Assembly: GCA_016271365.2 (NCBI GenBank)
Contig: CM057450.1
Location: 1,807,429,967 to 1,807,493,966, forward strand
DNA length: 64,000 nt
Source: Neoceratodus forsteri
Taxonomy: Eukaryota; Chordata; Ceratodontiformes; Ceratodontidae
Direction: 5' to 3'
The notes under the pieces were generated by a model. The model made no database searches. It saw only the letters and a list, made by a program, of their open reading frames with translations, and was not told where the DNA came from. The translations under genes and the position numbers were made by a program. This document shows, in pieces, positions 55,721-64,000 of this stretch (the stretch's first letter is position 1; each line of letters opens with the position of its first letter).

Positions 55721-57331
55721 TGTAACCCCCCTGCAAATGGGGGTTCCCAAAAGACTTCCAGGAGCTTGCTTGAATGCTCCAAGCCTGAATGGTGTTTGGC
55801 ATTTAAGCCATTTATCAGTGAGTGTTTTTAGAACCTCTGGTACTGTCTCTTTAAGAGCTGTCTGCTCGCAGACATAATTAGTTTGTATGGGGGACTGTGT
55901 GTTTCTTTGATTGAGTACCACTCAAGCTGCTGCCAATTCACTTCATTTTGCAGTCACTAGGAGTGCAAAGGAACCTATCTGAAAGATGTAACTGTTTGCC
56001 AGAAATTATTTAGAGTAATAATGAAATTACAGTTTGTCTAACCTGCTTTCTTTGCAGTCAGAACTGTGTCTGCTAGTTCCCATTCTAGTTTTGAACTGCT
56101 GAACTGGACCAATCAGTGTGGGGTAAGCTAGCTCTAAAATGGTGCCTTGGGCGAATCAGAACTTGGACTCATAATCTGAGCCAGCCACAAGAGGATTGTA
56201 TGGGCAGTGACTCTGGGAGATGTAGTTTAGACTCCAGTGCCTTTTGGACTAACAGCAGCAGTCTATTGTGAGTGACAGCCAATCCAGTCAAGAACTGGGA
56301 GGAACTCAAAGGAAGTGCCAGTTTTGTCAGTTGGAGGTTCAGTTGAGCTTTGGCAGTGAAGAAGGAAGGAGCCCTGTGCTTTTCAGTGTGCAGTTTTAGT
56401 CAAAAAGCGTGTGTAAGGCCCAGTTCGGTCTGCAGCTTGTGTAACAGCTTGTTAGACTGAATCCGTCCTGTGAAAAGAATCAAAGGATCTCTGAAGAGTA
56501 GAAACCAGGCTCACCCTGTAGAAGACTGGAGGAATTGCTGAAAATTGCACTCGGTCTGTCAGGAACTGAATCTGCTGTGTGTTCTCGGGTATTGTGCAGT
56601 AATTGCGATCGGGATACAGATGCAGCCTGCCTGGTATAGTGCTTTCTTTTATATGGATGTGTGAAGAGGTTTGTGTACCTCAAGTGAGCCCTGCTGACAT
56701 TGAAGGACCCTATCTTATTTGGAGGTCGTGAGTACTAATTCAGGTCGCTTCCTGTTGAATTGCCACATTAAATCCAAATGGAATTACTGTACTGCTGACT
56801 GTTTAATTCTCCTTCTCTCTGTGTGAAAGGGCCCCTACCAGCTGCCACGGTTTGGACTAGCCACTAGGGCTTGGGTACCCAGGGACAGTAACTGATAGGG
56901 ATAGGCCTGTCACAGAGCCATAAATGAATTATTAGAGTGATAAGCTAATTAACCTGATTTCCCCTGTCCTTGTTATATCCCCTAAATAAATCAGAGCTGC
57001 TTGTTTCAGCAAAGTTATACTGCCTGAGGTATTTGTCTATGTTAAAGTACTGTACTGTGATTGTTGCACTGTATCTCATTTCACAGGAGGTCCCAGTGCC
57101 GGAACCAGACCTGGGGGTAAGTGTATACTGTGAAGGTAATTCTGATATATTGTGTGGGCCACTAGTGGAAGAAAGGGGTTGCAGTGTCCCAGAGGGCTGT
57201 GACAAGTTAGTTTAACTATTGCAAACCCTGACCTCTGGGTGGAGGCACCCGCCATTGGATCCAGGCCCCTCAACCTGTTAGTGGCAAATCAGGCAGGGTA
57301 GTAGCCCTGGGATAGCGCCATCAGGGTTACA
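55721..57331 (+). mobile_element. Ty3/gypsy 5' LTR, 1,611 bp
   Basis: It begins TGTAACCCCCCTGC and ends AGGGTTACA, with inverted TGTAAC/GTTACA ends. The first 151 bases match the 3' LTR start at 63850-64000 apart from one C in a C-run. The same LTR occurs alone at 12278-13891. An AATAAA lies near 56986. A clear TATA box was not identified. Confidence 0.92.
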
Positions 57332-57397
57332 TCTTGAGGCTCACCGCTGGGATTGTGTGTCCTCTAGTGGCCATATTGTGAACCACTGTTAAGAAAA

Positions 57398-58930
57398 ATG
57401 GGTACCCGACAGAAGTGGCTGTGCACCGGCTGGTGGAGTGGTGTACTGGGAGGAGATCGAACCCCAAATGCTATGCTTATCCTGGACATCCCCTGGTATC
57501 AATACGGACACTGTGCAGGGAGTACTTTCCAAGGTGGAAGGTTTACAAAACCCTGTGGTGGTGGGTCGGCATGCTAATCTGCTCACCCACACTTTCCTGG
57601 CCCTAGTAGAGTTTAAGGATCCCATAGATAGCTCCAAAGTGCCACAGACCATTACCCCAGAGGAGCCCTCACTGCTTGGAGAGTGATAACTAAGGACAGT
57701 AAAGACCGGGGGAATCAGCCCCACCACTATCTGAAACTTTTGAGGAGAAATTTGCTGAATGGTTGCTGGGAGAGGAAAACTGTGGAGGACTTGAAGAAAC
57801 TATTCTTGCCACCTAAGGTGTTCCTCCCAACACCCTCTCCTGCTCCAGTGCCCGTGTGGTGGCTGAACCAATGCAGACTCCTATTTCTGCACCTGCCATT
57901 AGTCACGACTCATACCGAAGGTTGAGGATCTTCTCTGGCACCCTCTCCACCCCAAGGGAGGATGACTGGGAGACCTGGATAGACTATGTTGCCCCCAAAG
58001 TGCTAGAATGGCAGTACTCGGAAGAAGGCGGCGAAGAGGGTTAGTATGAGAGCCTCCAGGTCCTGCCCTAGCTACCATCCGTGCTAAACGGGCCAGTAAC
58101 CCTGAGGCGACTGCACAGGCCTATCTTGAGGCCTTGGAGAATGTGTATGGGAGCCCAGATTCTGATGAGGACCTATGGTGGAGAGTAAAAATGCACAACA
58201 GTACCAAGGGAGTTGTTGTCTGTGTATGTCTCCGGCTGGAAAAATTGTTGCAAGAATGCCTCAGAAAGGGTAGTTTGCCAGCGATTGAACTGGACCGAAC
58301 CAGACTGGACAGAATCCTTAAGTCTGCCCCTTCTCAGAACTGCTGTTGCTTCAGTTACGCCTGGCAAATCGACTGGAATCCCCACCCTCCTATGATGAGT
58401 TAATGAGAGAAATTGAGGAGTTGAGGAAAAGGCGACCTCGGAGGTACCTGCACCAACAGCTGTGGCTACGACCCAAGTGACTGAGGTGACCCATCAAGTG
58501 AAGTTCAGGGCAGAGGTTGACAGTCAATGAGTGCTCTGACAAGGAAAAAGATATGCCACAATGGGGCAAACTGTTGAGAGAGATCCGAGAATTCAAAACA
58601 GTCCCTTTATGAAGGCCACGCCTGCAAGTATAGGCCCTGACCTATATCGACTGCATCTGCTATGGGGTGGGGTACCCACCCATGTATCTCCTGCTGATAA
58701 CAGCTCCAAACTCAATTCCTTGACCATGGAAGTGGAGAAACTGACGAGATGTCTCCAAATGCTTATCACCCGCGAGACAGAGATGGCACCCAGGTTTCCA
58801 GTTAGTAATACCCCGCCCTGGCTCCCAGTGTGGCGCCTCGGCCAGCTCAAACTCCAGAAAGTATGTTTTGCTATAATTGTGGGAAAGATGGGCACATGAA
58901 AAGGAATGCCAGTCCCCAAAAGACACTGAC
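57398..58930 (+). pseudogene. Gypsy gag, PNMA-like, with CCHC knuckle (broken)
   Basis: Near the N-terminus LVEWCTG then EEIEPQMLCLSWTSPGI and FLALVEFKDPIDSSKVPQTI resemble the N-terminal domain of PNMA-family proteins. Next, YRRLRIFSGTLSTPREDDWE and TWIDYVAPKVLEWQ (57915-58020), then ENVYGSPDSDEDLWWRV, CLRLEKLLQECLRKGSLPAI and DRTRLDRILKSA (58134-58330) match the capsid-like core in PNMA order. A zinc knuckle CYNCGKDGHMKR starts at 58869; its final Cys is displaced by a one-base shift. PNMA genes are known to derive from Ty3/gypsy gag, so this is a retroelement relative and not a PNMA gene. At least four frameshifts or stops interrupt it. The start ATG 57398 is a guess. Confidence 0.75.
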
Positions 58931-59013
58931 AAAGTTGCATATAGGCTACAAGGAGAGCTTCGAGAAGAAATCAGTGGTTAAGAGGTGCAACATGATCCCA
59001 GTGAGACACCAAA

Positions 59014-59400
59014 ATGCTAATTCACGTCCTTTTGTGCAAGGTCAGTTGCCCAGGCCCCACCACCGCCTCCAGACTGGTCCAGAATAGTGGGTCCTCCATG
59101 GAGACCACTGTAAAGGTGAATGGAGTGTCTACAAGAGCTGTATTAGACAGTGGCTCCCAAGTGACAATTATGTTCCAGGATTGGTATCAGAAGCATTTGT
59201 CAGGCGTACCCTTACAACCATTAGAAGGACTGCATGTATGGGGTTAAGTGAGAAGGCCTACCCCTATTCCGGGTATATCCGAATTTGGCTGTCTTTCCCA
59301 CCTCCGTGGCTGGAGTGGCGAATAAGTAGAGACCCTAGCCTTAGTGTGTCCCCCCACTGGACTGTATGATGGTGTCCCTTTGTTGATTGGAACAAATGCT
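59014..59400 (+). pseudogene. Gypsy aspartic protease (broken)
   Basis: The frame 59014-59247 contains VNGVSTRAVLDSGSQVTIM with the catalytic Asp-Ser-Gly at 59146-59154. In many retroelement proteases the triplet is DTG; DSG is an accepted variant. The frame ends at 59247 and the C-terminal part (LVSPLDCMMVSLCLLEQML-like) is out of frame. Confidence 0.8.
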
Positions 59401-59559
59401 CATATGTTCGAAGGCTGGCACAGTTGTGTTATGAAAAACAGGGTCAAAGACTAGTAGAGCTTTAAGAGTTCGCTTTAATTAAGAAGGCCTATGAGGCACA
59501 GAGAGATGCTGAAAAACAGAACCAGAGGAACTGGTCGAATTGTATGGAAGAAGGATCCT

Positions 59560-60266
59560 GAGTCTCTGATCCTGGCGCAAATGCCCAGTGTACCTTACAG
59601 GAGAGGTCCATATCAGAAAGGATGTTAAGAATAAAATATTAATGTTGGGTGCACCAGGCGATGGAAAATTGCCAGAGGGACTGCTGGTCAAGCCTAGTAT
59701 TTTGCCCGCTAGAGGCCATGCTTATGCCAGAAGGGTAATGGTCCAAGTTCATAATGTGTCTGAAAGAGACATTCGAGTAAACAGAGGTTGCATCCTGGCT
59801 AATGTGCATTGTGCAGACACTGCAGTGCTACCCAGCAGCAAGAGTTCAAGGAAGAATGACAGAGTAACGCCTGACTTGTTTGATTTTGGCGACTCCCCGC
59901 TGCCAGCTGAATGGAAAGTGAGGATCAGTGAGAAGCTTGCCCAGAGAGACCAGGTGTTTTCTTTAAAGGAATGGGATGTAGGATGCGTGCAAGGAGCTGA
60001 GCACAATATCTGGCTGCATGACGAAAGACCATTTCGTGAGAGGTCTCGGACGCCTGGCACCTGCTGACATAGATGATGTGAGACGGCATCTGCAAGAGAT
60101 GTTAGCTGCTGGTGTAATACAAGAATCCAAAGCCCTTATGCTTCCCCATTGTGGTAGTGAGGAAAAGAATGGAACAGTAAGGATGTGTGTGGATTATTGC
60201 ACCTTAAACCGGGACTATCCTGATCAGTACACAATGCCCGCATTCAGGATGCTTTGGACTGCCTAA
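59560..60266 (+). pseudogene. Gypsy pol: region before RT and RT N-terminus
   Basis: Frame 59588-60067 includes LLVKPSILPARGHAYARRVM, VHNVSERDIRVNRGCILANV and SEKLAQRDQVFSLKEWDVGC, the connection between protease and RT. After a shift the frame 60018-60266 gives LAPADIDDVRRHLQEMLAAG, VIQESK and GTVRMCVDYCTLN (RT fingers, usual RMCVDYR.LN). Confidence 0.82.
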
Positions 60267-60650
60267 GCGAGAAGCAAGTGGTTCTCTGTGCTGGATCTCC
60301 ATAGTGGGTACTACCAGATCCCGATGGCCCCAGAGGACCGTGAGAAGACGGCCTTTATCTGTCCGCTAGTTTCTATGAATTCATGAGGATGCCTCAAGGA
60401 TTTCAGGTGCCCCAGCCACTTTTCAACGATTGATGGAGCGTGCAGTGGGGACATGAACTTACTAGAGTGCCTGGTATACCTAGATGATGTTATTGTGTTT
60501 GGCAGCTCACTGGAGGAACATGAGAGCAGATTATTTAAGGTATTGGACCGACTGGAGGACTTTGGCCTTAAACTGTCCATTGATAAGTGTCAATTCTTTC
60601 AAACATCAGTAAAGTATGTGGGACACATAGTATCCACCGAGGAATAGGAC
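60267..60650 (+). pseudogene. Gypsy reverse transcriptase catalytic region
   Basis: Motif A is WFSVLDLHSGYYQIPMAPED (about 60280-60340, in a shifted frame). The frame 60453-60647 has NLLECLVYLDDVIVFGSSLE with the catalytic YLDD at 60477-60488, then RLEDFGLKLSIDKCQFFQTS and VKYVGHIVS. The GLxxAPATF block (about 60400-60430) is damaged by a shift. Confidence 0.88.
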
Positions 60651-60659
60651 CGACCCAAG

Positions 60660-61330
60660 TAAAGTTGAGGCCTTGACCACCTGGCCACAGCCCAAAAATC
60701 TAAAGAACTGCAAAGATTCCTGGGATTCTGTGGTTATTATCGGAGCTTCATCAAGGACTATTCAAGAGTGATCCGCCTTTACTTAACCTTACTCAAGGGT
60801 ATCCCCAACCCACAAAAATACCAAAGTCAGCGTCCTCAAGACTGAAAGAGTGTATTTTCATCCGAGTGAAGTATTTGGGGCCCGCTGGACTCCTGATTGT
60901 GAGACTGCTTTTCATGAGATCATATATCAACTTACCCATGCTCCAGTGCTGGCCTATGCCGATCCAAGAAAACCTTCGTCCTGCACACTGATGCTAGCTT
61001 GCAAGGGTTGGGGCTGTGTTGTACCAAGAGCACGAGAATGGCCTGAGACCAGTGGCCTTGCCAGTAGAAGCCTGACCCCATCCGAAAAGAACTATCCTGT
61101 ACATAAGTTAGAGTTCCTAGCTTTGAAGTGGCTATTGTTGACCAATTCCATGAGTACTTGTATGGGGCTAAAATACTAGTAAAACTGACAATAATCCTTT
61201 GACCTATGTGCAGACCTCAGCTAGTTGGATGCCACTGGCCATAGGTGGCTTTCTGCATTATCTACATATGACTATGCTCTGAATACCGAGCAGGTCTGAA
61301 CCACATAGATGCTGATGCTCTCTCCCGGAG
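60660..61330 (+). pseudogene. Gypsy RT thumb and RNase H (broken)
   Basis: FLGFCGYYRSFIKDYSRVIR is readable near 60720-60770. The frame 60850-61179 has FGARWTPDCETAFHEIIYQL, APVLAYADPRKP and ASRSLTPSEKNYPVHKLEFL, the RNase H block with its conserved Glu. VKTDNNPLTYVQTSA and AGLNHIDADALSRRP follow in other frames (61185-61330). The first catalytic Asp block is shifted. Confidence 0.85.
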
Positions 61331-61439
61331 GCCTGTTCCCCAGAATGATTGGGTCCGATTGGCAGAACCTGACATTCGGGCACTCTGCCGAAGTTTGACA
61401 GGGAGGAACAAATGTCCCGGGCGCAGATGGACTGCATGG

Positions 61440-62946
61440 TGGATTGCTTGGAGCCTCTGAGAATTGCATACCTGCTGCTTATTGCCACTTTTCTGCAATA
61501 GACATTGGTGCACTGCCTCAGCTGGACAATGACAGTATTCGGGGGCTCAATCCGCGATCCCATGATCAAAGCAGCTTTAGAAGCCCTCTATGCAGGAAAA
61601 GATGTGTCCAAATTACGTCCACTGATTTGAGAACTGCACTGTTATACAAAGAAGGTCCTAAGTTGAAACTGATCAATAAACTGTTATACAGAGAAACAGT
61701 AGACAGAGGGGGACAAGTAGACAAACAACAACTAGTGCTGCCCACTGCCTTCGAGACTCAGTACTGAGGTCCTTGCACAACCACATGGGGCACCTTGGTA
61801 TAGACAGAACACTTGACTTGGTGAGATCCAGATTCTATTGGCCTAAGATGGGGCTGATGTGGAGCAACACATTCAACTTGTAGTCGCTGCTTACAGAGAA
61901 AGCTTGTCCCAGAGGGCTGCCCCCTTGTTAACATCACCACCAGTGCACCCATGGAGCTGGTCTGTATTGATTTTCTGAGTTTGGAGTCAGATCAAAGAAA
62001 TATCAGTAATGTGCTGGTGGTCACTGACCATTTCACGAGATATGCCCAAGCTTTCCCACCAAAGACCAGAAAGCATCCACTGTGGCCAAAGTACTTGTAG
62101 AAAACTTTTGTTCACTATGGGACTCCACAAAGAATCCATTCTGATCAAGGAGAGACTTTGAGAGTCTCTGATCAAAGAGATGCTTTCTCTGTGGGAGTGC
62201 GAAAGTCCAGAACCACTCCTTACCACCCCAGGGGACCCACAGCCTGAACGCTTCAACCGCACTTTGTTAGATATGCTAGGCACCCTGCACCCAAAGGACA
62301 AGCCTAGATGGAGCCAACAAATTAGCACCCTGGTACATGCTTATAACTGCACCAAAAGTGATGCCACTGGATTCTCCCCTACCGCCTGTTGTTTGGAAGA
62401 AGGCTCGACTACCAGTAGATGTGTGTGTTTTGGGGTCTCTCCTGATGGGGTTCAAGCTGACAACTATTTACAGTATGTGCAAAAGTTAAAGGCCCAGCTA
62501 ACTCATGCGTACCAACTGGCTCAAACCATGGCGCCAAAAGAAATCTGGCCAACAAAGAAAGATATGATAAAAGGTGAAAGCACAAGAACTCCAGGAGGAG
62601 ATCGGTATTGCTAAGAAATCTGGGACTGCATGGCAAGCACAAGATTGCTGACAGATGGCACCATCTCCCTCACATTGTAGTGGGCAAACTAGATGATCTG
62701 CCAGTGTACAAAGTAAGGCCTGAGAATAATTCAAAAGATGTAAAAACAATGCATAGAAATCATTTACTGCCCATTGGACAAATCTTAATTGAGTCTGAGC
62801 CCCTAGAAGATGCCCCCTCTGGACCAGTGACTAGAGCTGCTGCTAAGAAAAGATCAAGAAAGTCTGCACCTACAGAAGCAAAGTTAAAGTGTTCCCTCCA
62901 CAAGTCCCAGTTGAGCATGACTGTCAGTCCATACGGAAGAAAGTGA
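61440..62946 (+). pseudogene. Gypsy integrase (broken)
   Basis: The zinc-binding part is seen as HNHMGHLGIDRTLDLVRSRF and YWPK (about 61778-61850); the paired Cys are disrupted. Catalytic-core remains are MELVCIDFLSLESDQ (61950), VLVVTDHFTRYAQAFPP, a GTPQRIHSDQGE block (62120-62155) and QPERFNRTLLDMLGTLHPKD (62240-62300). LHGKHKIADRWHHLPHIVVG and KLDDLPVYKVRPEN (62620-62730) are the C-terminal domain. No chromodomain motif is recognised. Confidence 0.85.
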
Positions 62947-63841
62947 GAGTGACTTTGAATACTATCCTTCTTACGAACTGAGTCAATTGTTTGGGGCAAT
63001 CCCTAGTCAATACTGGAGATGAAGCTGGGCCTTCTGGACTGTCTAAGCCCCCAGCTTCATCCCTGGAGCCAATGCTCCCAGAAAGTGAAGTGCAAAGCAT
63101 CAGATCAGATGAAATGGAATCATTGTGCATGGTTGAACTGTTTGAGCTTTCAGGGAGAAATGATAGATTGGGGCAGACTGGTGATACACCGAACAAGAAG
63201 AGTATTTGAGTGCCCTGACAGTCCACTGCCAGTGTCAAGCTCTCCATGCGAGCCAAATGTTGTGGACTCAGAAACTGTAACTCCTGGAGCTGAAAGTGCC
63301 CCAAGTTCTAGCCTCTCAACCCCCATGGAGACTCCTGACAAGTGAGACAATGCTGAAAATGAGGCTCAGAGTGCAGAGACTATAATAGTTCCCCTAGAAA
63401 GACTGGTCGAGCTGTAAAGCCTGTGGTGCACCTCAGTTATGATTCCCTTGGGAGGCCTGTGGATTTGCCTCTCAATGTTGTCCATAAAGGAGTGTATGTG
63501 TCCCGAGCTCATTGCCCAAACTGAGCGTCAGTGCTAACTCCAAGTTACTTGTGTTGCCCTCTAAGTATGGTGCCCTTGTCCCGTCCAGCCCCAAGGTAAC
63601 TGATAGGGAAGGGCCCCCTCTCTTCAGGTTTCATGTACAAGAGGTAATAACTTGAGTTATGGTACAATGTGTATGTAATACTGTGTAAAGAGTGACGTAC
63701 TGTAATGTTTCAGAAATGTGTTCTTGGTAAAATGATATATTGACTGATGATTACATGTGCGAGCCTAATGCAAATGTATATGGTTGCAGTTGAAACTTAT
63801 GAGGGTACTTGCTTGACGCGGACGTCAAGCTTTCCCAAGCC
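62947..63841 (+). other. Region between integrase and 3' LTR of the gypsy element
   Basis: About 0.9 kb with broken frames, the longest 63019-63345 being Ser/Pro-rich (SSPCEPNVVDSETVTPGAES). At 63405-63490 a block VKPVVHLSYDSLGRPVDLPL resembles the C-terminal tail seen after integrase in some gypsy pol proteins. No membrane segment is evident. Confidence 0.5.
63811..63830. repeat. 8-bp hairpin before the polypurine tract
   Basis: GCTTGACG (63811-63818), loop CGGA, CGTCAAGC (63823-63830), followed 11 bases later by AGGAAGGG. Confidence 0.8.
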
Positions 63842-63849
63842 AGGAAGGG

Positions 63850-64000
63850 TGTAACCCCCTGCAAATGGGGGTTCCCAAAAGACTTCCAGGAGCTTGCTTG
63901 AATGCTCCAAGCCTGAATGGTGTTTGGCATTTAAGCCATTTATCAGTGAGTGTTTTTAGAACCTCTGGTACTGTCTCTTTAAGAGCTGTCTGCTCGCAGA
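63850..64000 (+). mobile_element. Ty3/gypsy 3' LTR, start only
   Basis: TGTAACCCCCTGCAAATGGG begins here and continues to the window end, matching 55721-55872. The rest lies outside the window. Confidence 0.92.

Larger units (their letters stand above)
57332..63849 (+). mobile_element. Ty3/gypsy internal region
   Basis: The order is gag, protease, RT, RNase H, integrase, and a further region before the 3' LTR. A standard primer-binding site (TGG..) does not directly follow the 5' LTR; the bases after it are TCTTGAGGCTCACC. A polypurine stretch AGGAAGGG (63842-63849) directly precedes the 3' LTR. Every coding domain is broken by frameshifts. No envelope-like frame with a membrane anchor was seen. 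Confidence 0.9.

Noticed and set aside
57398..58930. A cellular PNMA gene
   Set aside because: The gag lies between LTRs and is followed by protease, RT and integrase. It is a retroelement gag and is broken by frameshifts.

Overview
The window looks like transposon-dense, non-genic chromosomal DNA from a vertebrate with a repeat-rich genome. The mix of CR1 and L2-clade LINEs, DIRS tyrosine-recombinase retroelements, Ty3/gypsy LTR elements and hAT DNA transposons fits an amphibian or reptile-grade tetrapod. The abundant CR1 family with a TATGTTTCTATGTTT-type 3' end makes me favour an amphibian, perhaps a caecilian, but that is inference only. I found no cellular gene, rRNA, tRNA or CRISPR array. 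Nearly every protein-like reading frame I can identify is a transposon frame, and nearly all are broken by frameshifts, stops or insertions.

Layout. 1-1.5 kb: 3' part of an L2-clade LINE. 2.3-9.7 kb: scattered fragments (CR1 3' ends, a decayed DIRS recombinase, an L1-like ORF2 C-terminus, a small hAT MITE, tail-to-tail LINE ends). 9.7-16.5 kb: one L2-clade LINE split by a 1.9-kb hAT element (8-bp target duplication) and a 1.6-kb solo gypsy LTR (4-bp target duplication). 19.8-23.5 kb: a longer LINE with a 2A-like peptide motif before its endonuclease. 24.3-27.3 kb: a triple nest (DIRS fragment in CR1 in L2-clade LINE). 27.8-29.7 kb: hAT transposase remains with an internal duplication. 30.3-34.5 kb: tandem-repeat blocks and hairpin-rich DNA. 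34.5-35.7 kb: CR1. 36.6-43.9 kb: purine-rich DNA, a paired repeat 5.2 kb apart and unrecognised minus-strand reading frames. 43.9-52.4 kb: a DIRS element (gag, RT, RNase H, tyrosine recombinase, internal complementary region, right terminal repeat) interrupted by two CR1 copies and one unidentified insert. 55.7 kb to the end: a Ty3/gypsy element with a PNMA-like gag, complete 5' LTR and the start of its 3' LTR.

How the parts relate. The most informative content is structural. Several insertions keep target duplications and so give a relative order of events. The DIRS internal complementary region matches the joined ends of the element, as the circular-intermediate model predicts. Copies of one LINE family keep paired 3' stem-loops through compensatory changes. 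Two LINE copies place a 2A-like motif at the same site upstream of the endonuclease. I saw no evidence of a new multi-gene system.
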